Positions 24,547 through 35,240 of a stretch of DNA of 64,000 bases are shown here, piece after piece. Origin of the DNA: Arthrobacter sp. 9V (GTDB lineage Bacteria; Actinomycetota; Actinomycetes; Actinomycetales; Micrococcaceae); NCBI RefSeq assembly GCF_902506065.1, contig NZ_LR732912.1:62001-126000 (forward strand), written 5' to 3'. A program made the position numbers and the translations under genes. The first letter of the stretch is position 1; each line of letters starts with the position of its first letter. The notes below the pieces were generated by a model. That model was not told the origin of the DNA and made no database searches. It was given only the letters and a program-made list of their open reading frames with translations.

Positions 24547-25978
24547 CAGGGGTAAGTGCAGCTGCGGGAAAGGAGGCAGGTTCTGCCTTCTTCCGGAACA
24601 CCCGGGCTGCCACGTAGTACAGGGGAGCTACCACGACGAGCCCAACGATCCACGAGATGTCCACTCCACCCATCGCCGCAGCCAGGGGGCCTGTGTAGAT
24701 GGTGGTGGCTGAGAAGGGAACCTGGATCAGGGCGCCTGCTATGTAGGAACCGATGGCCACCCAATTGAACCGCCCGTACACACCGCCGTCGCGCTTGAAG
24801 AAGTCTTCAACCCGGTAGTCGCCGTGCCGCAGAAGGTAGTAGTCCACCAGGTTGATGGCCGTCCAGGGAACCAGGACGTACATGAGGAAGGAGAGGAAGT
24901 TGGTGTAGAAGAGGATGAAGTTGTCGCGGGCAAACAGGGCAATGGAGACGGCCACCACGAACAGGATGACTGCTGCGATGCTGCGGGTTTTGGCGCGGGG
25001 CAACCAGGAGGGCTTGAACGTCTGCCCGATGGTGAGGGTGCACAGGACGCCGCAGTACAGGTTCATGGCGTTCGAGGCAGCGACGCCCAGGCAGAAGATG
25101 CCCACGATGATCAGGGTCCACGGCTGGAGCAGTGCCCCCAGGCTGCCCACGATTTCGACGTCGCCGGTGCTCATGGAGACCGCGAGGGTACCCACCAAAG
25201 CACCAAGGATCATGGGGAAGAGAGTTCCCAGGACGCATCCCGAATAGGAAGCCCAGAAAGCGGGGGCAGAGCCCGTGCCTTGCGGCATGTAGCGCGAGTA
25301 GTCAGAGACGTACGGCGCGTAGGCAAGCTGCCACAGGGCTGAGACGGAAATGGTGCCCATGAAGCCCACCCAGTTGAAGTTGCCCGTCTCCAGGAAGTTG
25401 CCCGGCAAGCCGTGAACCATCAGGATCCATCCGAAGGCCAGCAACAGGGCCAACCCGGCGGCGACACTTAGAACGCGAGCGTAAGCGTGAATGAGCCGGT
25501 ATCCGAAGATCGTGGCGATCACGCTGACCACGCCGATGATGATGATGCCGGCGTCAACGCTGATACCCGGGCTGACGGCGGCCATAGCTTCGCCGCCGAA
25601 CACCAGGTTGGCTGCGAAGAAACCCACGTACATAACAACGACGATGACTACGATCAACAAGGCCCCGAAGGAGCCAAACTGGCCACGGGTCTGAATCATC
25701 TGGGCCACACCCAGTTGCGGACCTTGGGCGGAGTGCAGCGCCATGAAGATACCGCCCACGACGTTGCCGATGACGATGCCCACCACGGCCGGAACGAAGC
25801 CCAAGCCAAACACCGTGGTGGCGAGGCCGCCGGTCACGATGGTCATGATCATGATGTTGGAGCCGAACCAGATAGTGAAGAGGTCCCGGGCTTTGCCGTG
25901 CCGCTCATTGGCCGGGATGGGCTGGATGGTTTTGTCCTCCAGCCGGGGAACCTCGCTTGTAACGGGCGCGGTGCTCAT
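24536..25978 (-). CDS. NCS1-family permease (cytosine/purine/hydantoin type)
   Basis: A 480-residue transporter with about twelve helices. The N-terminus 'TIQPIPANERHGKARDLFTIWFGSNIMIMTIVTGGLATTVFGL' (starting at residue 17) shows the NCS1 helix 1 signature. 'YAPYVSDYSRYMPQGTG' and 'YTNFLSFLMYVLVPWTAINLVDYYLLRHGDY' are family hallmarks. The start at 25978 overlaps the ureohydrolase stop by four bases (ATGA); a longer extension overlaps that gene's coding region. It probably imports the nitrogen-rich substrate of the operon. NCS1 members take nucleobases, hydantoins, allantoin or thiamine, so a guanidino or ureido compound is conceivable. Confidence 0.9.
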   Translation of the reverse strand: MSTAPVTSEVPRLEDKTIQPIPANERHGKARDLFTIWFGSNIMIMTIVTGGLATTVFGLGFVPAVVGIVIGNVVGGIFMALHSAQGPQLGVAQMIQTRGQFGSFGALLIVVIVVVMYVGFFAANLVFGGEAMAAVSPGISVDAGIIIIGVVSVIATIFGYRLIHAYARVLSVAAGLALLLAFGWILMVHGLPGNFLETGNFNWVGFMGTISVSALWQLAYAPYVSDYSRYMPQGTGSAPAFWASYSGCVLGTLFPMILGALVGTLAVSMSTGDVEIVGSLGALLQPWTLIIVGIFCLGVAASNAMNLYCGVLCTLTIGQTFKPSWLPRAKTRSIAAVILFVVAVSIALFARDNFILFYTNFLSFLMYVLVPWTAINLVDYYLLRHGDYRVEDFFKRDGGVYGRFNWVAIGSYIAGALIQVPFSATTIYTGPLAAAMGGVDISWIVGLVVVAPLYYVAARVFRKKAEPASFPAAALTPDLI

Positions 25979-26979
25979 GATGCACTCCGGGATGCTGAAG
26001 CGAGTTCGCGAACCGCCGTGGCGTCTGCTTTGCTGCGGTTCACCATCAGGCCCAAAAGGTCGAAGACCAGAGTGGCGGCGGCGAGGGTGGTGATGTCCGC
26101 ATGGTCGTACGCCGGAGCGACTTCCACGACGTCGGCACCCACAATGTTGATCCCGTTCAGTCCGCGGAGCAACGCCAGGAGTTCGCGGGAGTGGAGCCCG
26201 CCCATCTCCGGCGTGCCCGTGCCGGGTGCGAAGGCCGGGTCCAGAACATCGATGTCGATTGACACGTATACCGGGGTATCGCCCAGCCTGTCCTTCACCC
26301 GCTGGATGGCTGCCGGAACACCGATCACATCCAGGTCCGAGCAACGGATGATCTGGAACCCGAATTCGTGATCACGGAGGAAATCGTTGCGGTCATAAAC
26401 CGGGCCGCGGATGCCTACGTGCATTGACTTGTCTTCCACCAGCAGTCCTTCCTCGAATGCCCGGCGGAAGATGGTTCCGTGGGTGATCGGCTGATCAAAG
26501 TAGGTGTCCCAGGTGTCCAGGTGGGCATCGAAGTGCAGGAGTGCCACGGGGCCGTGAACTGTGTTGAGCGCCCGCAGCATGGGCAAGGCAATGGTGTGGT
26601 CGCCACCAATGGAAATGAGCCGCTTGTCCTCGCTGATCAGGGGCAAAGCCTGCTCTTCAATCTCGCGGACTGCCCGGGTGATGTCGTAAGGAGTGCACGC
26701 GATGTCGCCGGCGTCCACCACCTGGGCCTCGTACACCGGTTCAACGTCCAGTTCCGGATGGTAGCCGGGGCGCAGGAGGCGGGAGGCTTCACGGACTGCG
26801 GCAGGACCGAAACGGGCGCCGGGGCGGAAGGAGGTTCCGCCGTCGAACGGTACGCCCACAATCGCAATATCGTAGTCCGGGACACGGTCGATTTGGGGGA
26901 GGCGGGCAAAGGTACCGAGGCCTGCATACCGGGGGACTTTGGTTGCGGCGACAGGGCCGATGGGCTTGTGCGTTGTCAT
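25975..26979 (-). CDS. Ureohydrolase, agmatinase/guanidinobutyrase-type (SpeB family)
   Basis: A 334-residue arginase-fold enzyme with all Mn2+ ligands visible: 'GGDHT' (125-129), 'DAHLDTWD' (151-158) and 'IDIDVLDP' (241-248). 'GVPFDGGTSFRPGARFGPAAVREAS' near residues 42-66 is typical of agmatinase, guanidinobutyrase and guanidinopropionase. These release urea from guanidino compounds. It is the first gene of a four-gene minus-strand operon (ureohydrolase, NCS1 permease, aldehyde dehydrogenase, lactone oxidase) divergent from a PucR-type regulator. The exact substrate is not readable from sequence; agmatine is the default assignment. Confidence 0.88.
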   Translation of the reverse strand: MTTHKPIGPVAATKVPRYAGLGTFARLPQIDRVPDYDIAIVGVPFDGGTSFRPGARFGPAAVREASRLLRPGYHPELDVEPVYEAQVVDAGDIACTPYDITRAVREIEEQALPLISEDKRLISIGGDHTIALPMLRALNTVHGPVALLHFDAHLDTWDTYFDQPITHGTIFRRAFEEGLLVEDKSMHVGIRGPVYDRNDFLRDHEFGFQIIRCSDLDVIGVPAAIQRVKDRLGDTPVYVSIDIDVLDPAFAPGTGTPEMGGLHSRELLALLRGLNGINIVGADVVEVAPAYDHADITTLAAATLVFDLLGLMVNRSKADATAVRELASASRSAS

Positions 26980-27095
26980 TGCCGGATCCTTGGGGGTGAG
27001 GGGTGCTCGCCGTTGAGCGGGAAGTAGGTAATTCCATTGTTGGTGACGCGGATCACCCCGGATAGCGGTACATTGGCTACAAATGGCCGAGCCGT

Positions 27096-27111
27096 TTAGA
27101 CGAATGTCTAA
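27096..27111. promoter_or_regulatory. Palindrome TTAGAC-GAAT-GTCTAA in divergent promoter region
   Basis: Perfect 6-base arms, midway between the ureohydrolase start (26979) and the PucR-type regulator start (27168), followed at once by a GCCGC-TAAAT-GCGGC hairpin (27114-27128). It is a likely binding site for the PucR-type regulator. Confidence 0.6.
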
Positions 27112-27167
27112 GAGCCGCTAAATGCGGCGGCTCGAACGGCCACGAACAGCAGGAATCGGGGCAAGAG

Positions 27168-28676
27168 ATGGCGATTACAGTCGCTGAACTCATCGCGGAG
27201 CCGCAGCTCGGACTCACCCTCACCGCTGGATCCGCCGGACTGGACAACCGCATCACGTGGGCCCACACCTCAGACCTGCCCAAGCTATGGGAATGGGTCA
27301 CCGGCGGGGAGCTTATGATGACCAACGGACTGTCCATTCCTGCTGATGCCCAAGGGCAGGTGGCGCTCGCAGAAGCCCTGATGGACAGCGGTGCCAGCGC
27401 GTTGGCCATCGGCGAAAAGATGCATGCCCCGCCCCTCACGGATGAGTTCCTGGAGGCCTGCAACCGTCTCCCGCTGCCCCTGATCAACATCCCGTACCCG
27501 CTGCCGTTCATAGCGATTGCCCGTTCAGTGGCCGAGTCCTCGTTGCTCGAAGAGTCCCGCCGCCTACGTCAGACGGCCCGCGTTTACGATCTCATGCGCA
27601 CTGCCGGCGCCTCCGAAGACCACTGGCAAAGCCTGGTCCAGCGGCTATCAACCGAACTCGACGCGGAACTGTTCGTAGTGGACCGGCGCTGCCTCCATCC
27701 CTGGCATCCGGACGGCCAGTCCCTCCCGGTGTTCCTCGCCGAAGAATGGGCCCCGATGTCCGGGCAGGTGGGCCTGGCCGGGAAGAACTTCCAATGGCAC
27801 CGCATCCGTGGACGGCACGTGCTGACTATGGACATTCCCACCCACGCCAACGCGCTCCTGGTGGTGCTGCCCACCAGCGAACCGCACCCTGACGCCGTCG
27901 TGCTCCTCCACGCCGCAACCGTGCTGGGACTGCAGCTTTCACGTATTGTTTTGTCGCTGGAAGGCCGTCACCGGCTGGCCGGCGAGTTCCTGCTGCAAGC
28001 CATGGACGGGCGTTTGGGCGCTGCTGAGATGGAGAGCAGATTGGCCGTTTTTGAGGTCCCGCCGCAGGATTTCCTGCTCGCCACCATGACCGCGGCCGCT
28101 TCCACTGCGGACGACGGCGGCCGGTTGGCTGACGTGCATATCGAACTGTGGCGGCACGGGGTTGCGTCGGCGTCCTTGAAGCGGAACAACCGGCTCCATG
28201 TGGTGGTCCCCGCGGATGTGCCGGACCATGTCCTGGTGCATTGCGCAGGCTTGCAAACCTCGATTGGGATCAGTGCGCCGGCAGCCGTGTCCACTATCCA
28301 ACGCGCGTTGCAGGAGTCCCTCTGGGCTCTCGGTTCGGCCCGTGCCAACAAGCTGGGGTTGGCCCGTTACGCGGAGGGGCCGTCATGGCTGGGACTCACC
28401 GGATTCGAGGAAGGGGCCGCGCTGGTCAGGCGTCTTCTGGGACCGATTTTCGACTACGAACAGGGCCAGGAAGGCGACCTGATTCTCACGTTGAGGACGT
28501 ATTTGGACTCGCAGAGATCGTGGCAAAAAACTGCGGCAGCGCTCTTCGCGCACCGGCAAACCATCATCTACCGGATGCGGAAAATCGGCGAGTTGACGGG
28601 GCTGGACATGGGAGAAACGTCCACCGTTGCCCAGTTATGGTTCGCGTTGCAGATCCATGAAGCCATGCATCAGTAG
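27168..28676 (+). CDS. PucR-family transcriptional activator
   Basis: A 502-residue regulator. The N-terminal PucR domain (about 3-120) begins 'ITVAELIAEPQLGLTLTAGSAGLDNRITWAHTSDLP' and contains 'ELMMTNGLSIPAD'. A GGDEF-like middle region follows (about 290-400), and the C-terminal PucR helix-turn-helix is 'LILTLRTYLDSQRSWQKTAAALFAHRQTIIYRMRKIGELTGLDM'. PucR was named for purine catabolism in Bacillus, but many relatives control amine or amino-acid use. It is divergent from the ureohydrolase operon, with the TTAGAC palindrome between, so I infer it is that operon's activator. Confidence 0.9.
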   Translation: MAITVAELIAEPQLGLTLTAGSAGLDNRITWAHTSDLPKLWEWVTGGELMMTNGLSIPADAQGQVALAEALMDSGASALAIGEKMHAPPLTDEFLEACNRLPLPLINIPYPLPFIAIARSVAESSLLEESRRLRQTARVYDLMRTAGASEDHWQSLVQRLSTELDAELFVVDRRCLHPWHPDGQSLPVFLAEEWAPMSGQVGLAGKNFQWHRIRGRHVLTMDIPTHANALLVVLPTSEPHPDAVVLLHAATVLGLQLSRIVLSLEGRHRLAGEFLLQAMDGRLGAAEMESRLAVFEVPPQDFLLATMTAAASTADDGGRLADVHIELWRHGVASASLKRNNRLHVVVPADVPDHVLVHCAGLQTSIGISAPAAVSTIQRALQESLWALGSARANKLGLARYAEGPSWLGLTGFEEGAALVRRLLGPIFDYEQGQEGDLILTLRTYLDSQRSWQKTAAALFAHRQTIIYRMRKIGELTGLDMGETSTVAQLWFALQIHEAMHQ

Positions 28677-28687
28677 CCGCACCTTGC

Positions 28688-28717
28688 TTGCGCTTATTCA
28701 AAACAACCCGCTATGGT
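28688..28717 (+). promoter_or_regulatory. Predicted promoter of the gcv operon
   Basis: TTGCGC (28688-28693) and TATGGT (28712-28717) are spaced 18 bases apart. This places the transcript start near 28724, just before the 5' hairpin and the glycine riboswitch. Confidence 0.5.
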
Positions 28718-28720
28718 GTG

Positions 28721-28750
28721 AAGCGTGTCACCCATGGTGATGCAACGCTT
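28721..28750 (+). other. 5'-end hairpin ahead of the glycine riboswitch
   Basis: AAGCGT (28721-28726) pairs with ACGCTT (28745-28750), enclosing TCACC-CAT-GGTGA (28728-28740). The nested palindrome overlaps the predicted transcription start. It could be an operator for a repressor or a stabilising 5' RNA stem; it is not part of the standard glycine aptamers. Confidence 0.55.
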
Positions 28751-28757
28751 TTGATCT

Positions 28758-28943
28758 GCGGCGGGAGAGTCCTGCCGGTACATCCAGTCAGGCGCCGTAG
28801 GAGCAAATCCTCCCCAGGAATCTCTCAGGCCCATGTACCGCCGCGGTTAGGCAACTCTGGAAAGCAGTCCGGGCAACCGGACTCACCGACGGTGCAAGCA
28901 GGAAAGTATTTCTGCGGAATCTCTCAGGTCCAATACAGAGCGG
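28758..28943 (+). ncRNA. Tandem glycine riboswitch (gcvT motif)
   Basis: Aptamer 1 spans about 28758-28844, closed by GCGGCGG and CCGCCGC, with conserved GCGGGAGAG early and GGAATCTCTCAGG late. A short linker GGTTAG is followed by aptamer 2 (about 28851-28943), closed by CTCTG and CAGAG, with a second GGAATCTCTCAGG. The two copies of that core and the tandem layout are diagnostic. It precedes gcvP and should turn the glycine-cleavage operon on when glycine is high. No clear intrinsic terminator lies between it and the gene, so control may be translational. Confidence 0.95.
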
Positions 28944-28986
28944 GGAGGAACCCACATCATCGCGGCGCTCACTGGGCGCCTGAATC

Positions 28987-31872
<2,886 letters not shown>

Positions 31873-31883
31873 GGACTCCCCAC

Positions 31884-33032
31884 ATGTCTGAGAACTACAC
31901 AGCTCTCTATGAGCAACACAAAAAAGCCGGCGCGTCCTTCACGGATTTCGGCGGCTGGCAGATGCCCCTCAAGTACGAGTCCGAGCTCGCCGAACACCAC
32001 GCAGTCCGCAAATCCGCAGGCTTGTTCGACCTCTCCCATATGGGCGAAGTCTGGGTTTCCGGTCCCGACGCTGCTGCGTACCTGGATTTCGCACTGGTGG
32101 GCAAGTTGTCCGCTGTGGCGGTTGGCAAGGCCAAGTACTCGCTGATCTGCGACGCCGATGGCGGCATCATCGATGACCTCATCACCTACCGTCGCCCTTC
32201 ACCCGAGGACGGCGTGGACAAGTACCTGGTGGTCCCCAATGCGGGCAACGCGAAGGTGGTTGCTTCAGAGTTGATGGCCCGCGCCTCCGGGTTCGACGTG
32301 GTGGTGGAAGATGCTGCCGCCGAGACATCCTTGATTGCCGTGCAAGGCCCCAACGCCGAAGCGATCCTGTTGGGTCTCGTCCCGGCAGAACAGCACGCAC
32401 TCGTCACGGAACTGAAGTACTACGCGGCGGTTGAGGTATCCATGACGTTCGACGGCGGCACCCGGGACCTGCTGCTGGCCCGCACCGGATACACCGGCGA
32501 GGACGGCTTCGAGATCTACGTCCCGAACCTCGACGCCCCCGGGCTCTGGCAAGCGCTGCTCGAAGCCGGCGAAGGCCACGGACTCATCCCAGCCGGACTC
32601 GCAGCCCGCGACTCACTGCGCTTGGAAGCCGGAATGCCCCTCTACGGCAACGAGCTCTCCCGCCACGTCAACGCCTACACCGCGGGCCTTGGGCCGGTGG
32701 TTTCCCTCGCCAAGGAAAGCGACTTCATTGGCCGCGACGCACTCACCGCCATCAAGGCCGCCGGAGTCGGAACCACGCTGGGCCAGAAGCTCGTGGGCCT
32801 CAAGGGCACCGGGCGCCGCGCCGCCCGAGCCCACTACTCGGTCCTCAAGGACGGTTCCCTGATTGGCGAAGTCACCTCCGGCCAGCCCAGCCCGACGCTC
32901 GGTTACCCGATCGCGTTGGCGTATGTCGACGTCGAGCATTCCGAGCCGGGCACCATCGTAGAGGTGGACCTCCGCGGCAAAGCGGAGCCGTTCCAAGTTG
33001 TGCCGCTGCCGTTCTACAAGCGCCAAAAATAG
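31884..33032 (+). CDS. gcvT: Aminomethyltransferase, glycine cleavage T protein
   Basis: A 382-residue folate-binding T protein. 'LYEQHKKAGASFTDFGGWQMPLKYESELAEHHAVRKSAGLFDLSHMGEV' (residues 8-56), 'LARTGYTGEDGFEIYVP' and 'GLAARDSLRLEAGMPLYGNEL' are standard. It moves the methylene group from the aminomethyl-lipoyl arm of GcvH to tetrahydrofolate, releasing ammonia. It starts 12 bases after gcvP. The 82-base gap to gcvH contains a palindrome, so transcription or mRNA stability may change at that point. Confidence 0.95.
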   Translation: MSENYTALYEQHKKAGASFTDFGGWQMPLKYESELAEHHAVRKSAGLFDLSHMGEVWVSGPDAAAYLDFALVGKLSAVAVGKAKYSLICDADGGIIDDLITYRRPSPEDGVDKYLVVPNAGNAKVVASELMARASGFDVVVEDAAAETSLIAVQGPNAEAILLGLVPAEQHALVTELKYYAAVEVSMTFDGGTRDLLLARTGYTGEDGFEIYVPNLDAPGLWQALLEAGEGHGLIPAGLAARDSLRLEAGMPLYGNELSRHVNAYTAGLGPVVSLAKESDFIGRDALTAIKAAGVGTTLGQKLVGLKGTGRRAARAHYSVLKDGSLIGEVTSGQPSPTLGYPIALAYVDVEHSEPGTIVEVDLRGKAEPFQVVPLPFYKRQK

Positions 33033-33033
33033 G

Positions 33034-33095
33034 GAGTTTGTGTACACATAACGCCCTAATGACGCCCTCTTAAGGGCATCAGCTGTACAAAACTC
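33034..33095. repeat. Intergenic palindrome with TGTACA outer arms (copy 2)
   Basis: Outer arms GAGTTTGTGTACA (33034-33046) and TGTACAAAACTC (33084-33095), with inner GCCCT/AGGGC arms. It is related to 1276-1333 and sits inside the gcv operon between gcvT and gcvH, two bases after the gcvT stop. Confidence 0.7.
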
Positions 33096-33114
33096 TCAGA
33101 AAGAAGGAATGCGA

Positions 33115-33498
33115 ATGAGCAAAGTAGTTGCCGAGCTGAAGTACTCGGCTGAGCACGAGTGGGTTGCCGTTGATGGTGACGGGCCTGTAGGGATTGGGAT
33201 TTCGGCGGTTGCCGCTGACGCCTTGGGCGACATTGTGTACGTGGACCTGCCCGAAGTTGGTTCCACTGTGACTGCAGGCCAGACGTGTGGCGAGGTGGAA
33301 TCGACCAAGTCGGTCTCTGACCTGTACTCGCCCGTGACAGGTGAGGTCACCGAGATCAACGACGCCGTTGTCAGCGATCCCGCCCTCATCAACAACGATC
33401 CCTACGGCGCCGGCTGGTTGTTCAAGGTGGCCGCCACGGAGGAAGGGCCGCTCATGTCGGCCGAAGAATACGCTTCAAAGAACGGTGGAGAACTGTGA
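33115..33498 (+). CDS. gcvH: Glycine cleavage H protein
   Basis: A 127-residue lipoyl carrier. The lipoylation site is Lys65 in '[20 protein letters not shown]'; '[37 protein letters not shown]' is the conserved N-terminal half (from about residue 13). I use ATG 33115 because AAGGA (33104-33108) is correctly spaced; ATG 33109 would touch that site. It shuttles the aminomethyl group between the P, T and L proteins. Its lipoate needs LipA, encoded at 36766. The stop overlaps the glyA GTG start by four bases. Confidence 0.95.
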   Translation: MSKVVAELKYSAEHEWVAVDGDGPVGIGISAVAADALGDIVYVDLPEVGSTVTAGQTCGEVESTKSVSDLYSPVTGEVTEINDAVVSDPALINNDPYGAGWLFKVAATEEGPLMSAEEYASKNGGEL

Positions 33499-34814
33499 AC
33501 CCGGCAACTGTAACTGAGTACCAGCAGGTGGTGTCGGCGTCGTTGGACGCCCAGCTGTCCGAGCTTGATCCTGAAATCGCTGCGAAGATCGACGACGAAT
33601 TGGGTCGCCAGCGCGACGGCCTGGAAATGATCGCCTCCGAGAACCACACCGCCGTGGCCGTGATGCAGGCCCAGGGCTCGGTGCTGACCAACAAATACGC
33701 CGAAGGGTACCCGGGCAAGCGCTACTACGGTGGTTGCGAACACGTCGACGTGATCGAGCAGCTGGCCATCGATCGCATCAAAGCCCTGTTCGGCGCCGAG
33801 TACGCGAATGTGCAGCCGCACTCCGGCGCCCAGGCCAACGCCTCGGTGATGCACGCCCTCATCAAGCCGGGCGACACCATCATGGGCTTGAACCTCGCTC
33901 ACGGCGGACACCTCACCCACGGCATGCGGATCAACTTCTCCGGCAAGCTCTACAACGTGGTCCCCTACGGCGTCCGTGAGGATACCCACACGGTGGACAT
34001 GGCCGAGGTTGAGGCCTTGGCACAGGAGCACAAACCGGCACTGATCGTGGCCGGCTGGTCCGCTTATGCGCGGCAGCTGGACTTCGCTGAATTCCGCCGG
34101 ATCGCCGACTCCGTGGGTGCCTACCTGATGGTGGACATGGCCCACTTCGCCGGGCTCGTGGCCGCGGGTCTGCACCCTTCGCCCGTCCCGCACGCGCACG
34201 TCACCACGTCCACCACGCACAAGACACTCGCCGGTCCCCGTGGCGGCATCATCCTCTCCAACGACGCCGACATCGCCAAGAAGATCAACTCGGCCGTATT
34301 CCCGGGCCAGCAAGGCGGGCCACTGGAGCACGTCATTGCGGGTAAGGCCGTTGCGTTCAAGATCGCCGCTTCCGAAGAGTTCCGCGAACGTCAGGAACGT
34401 GTCCTCGCCGGGGCCCGGATTCTGGCCGAGCGCTTGGTGCAGCCCGACGTCGCCGCCAAGGGCATCTCCGTGGTTTCCGGCGGGACCGACGTGCACCTGG
34501 TCCTCGTGGACCTGCGCAACTGCGAGCTAGACGGCCAACAAGCCGAAGACCGCCTCGCCGCGATCGACATCACCGTCAACCGCAACGCCGTCCCCTTCGA
34601 CCCCCGCCCGCCCATGGTCACCTCCGGCCTCCGGATCGGCACCCCGGCCCTGGCAACGCGCGGATTCGGCGAAGCAGCCTTCCACGAGGTAGCGGACATC
34701 ATCGCCGAAGTACTGATCGCCGACGCCGACACGGACCTTTCCGGTCTACGGCACCGCGTCGACGTCCTCGCGAAAGCGCACCCGCTGTACCCGGGAGTCG
34801 CAGACCTCGGCTGA
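33495..34814 (+). CDS. glyA: Serine hydroxymethyltransferase
   Basis: A 439-residue PLP enzyme. '[48 protein letters not shown]' (about 37-84) and the PLP lysine motif '[20 protein letters not shown]' (about 236-255) are hallmarks. It converts glycine and 5,10-methylene-THF to serine and THF. GTG 33495 overlaps the gcvH stop, so it is translated with the glycine-cleavage genes. The methylene-THF made by GcvPTH is used directly here, giving net conversion of two glycines to one serine. Confidence 0.96.
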   Translation: MNPATVTEYQQVVSASLDAQLSELDPEIAAKIDDELGRQRDGLEMIASENHTAVAVMQAQGSVLTNKYAEGYPGKRYYGGCEHVDVIEQLAIDRIKALFGAEYANVQPHSGAQANASVMHALIKPGDTIMGLNLAHGGHLTHGMRINFSGKLYNVVPYGVREDTHTVDMAEVEALAQEHKPALIVAGWSAYARQLDFAEFRRIADSVGAYLMVDMAHFAGLVAAGLHPSPVPHAHVTTSTTHKTLAGPRGGIILSNDADIAKKINSAVFPGQQGGPLEHVIAGKAVAFKIAASEEFRERQERVLAGARILAERLVQPDVAAKGISVVSGGTDVHLVLVDLRNCELDGQQAEDRLAAIDITVNRNAVPFDPRPPMVTSGLRIGTPALATRGFGEAAFHEVADIIAEVLIADADTDLSGLRHRVDVLAKAHPLYPGVADLG

Positions 34815-34851
34815 GGCGTCTACTCGGGGCCGCGTCGTGCGGGTTGGCCGG

Positions 34852-34969
34852 TTGGGGTTGGCATCCTCCGCGGGCTCGGTCGCACCCAAGTGCAGCGGCC
34901 GATTCGGGGGTTCGCTGCGGGAAGTGCCGTGCGCACGGCATGTTTGGCAGGGAACCCCCGAAATGGGGG
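34852..34969. repeat. 118-bp direct repeat with nested hairpin, copy 1
   Basis: First copy of a nearly identical unit in the 426-base non-coding gap between glyA and sdaA (34815-35240). Each unit holds a strong nested hairpin: ATTCGGGGGTTC...GAACCCCCGAAAT outside and TGCCGTGCGCACGGCA inside. Between the copies lies a G-rich stretch of GGGTTCG-type short repeats (about 35000-35035). Confidence 0.85.
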
Positions 34970-35045
34970 TTATGCGGGACGGAGTGGGCATCCGGGTTCG
35001 TGGGTTCGTGGGTTTGCGGGTTCGCGGGTGTGCCGGTCCGGCCCA

Positions 35046-35164
35046 TTGGGGTTGGCATCCTCCGCGGGCTCCGGTCGACCCCAAGTGCAGCGGCCGATTC
35101 GGGGGTTCGCTGCGGGAAGTGCCGTGCGCACGGCATGTTTGGCAGGGAACCCCCGAAATGGGGG
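35046..35164. repeat. 119-bp direct repeat with nested hairpin, copy 2
   Basis: Second copy, offset 194-195 bases from the first, with only a single-base insertion and a few changes near GGCTCCGGTCGACC. It is followed by 70 bases leading to sdaA. No protein-coding potential is convincing in either copy despite open frames. Confidence 0.85.
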
Positions 35165-35240
35165 CAATGGGTTTGAGGGCCCGCTCCGTTTGTTGGGGGC
35201 GGGGCGGGTTCTATTCGTTATACGTCGTTAGGAAATGACC

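Noticed and set aside
28721..28740. GTCACCCATGGTGA near the gcv promoter as another LuxR-type TCACCY-N5-RGGTGA site
   Set aside because: The spacer is three bases rather than five, and it is part of a larger nested hairpin, so it does not fit the set.
34837..35238. Open frames of 110-145 codons within the glyA-sdaA repeats, both strands
   Set aside because: They simply read the two repeat copies and keep the same peptide twice (such as CARHVWQGTPEMG); hairpin DNA, not genes.
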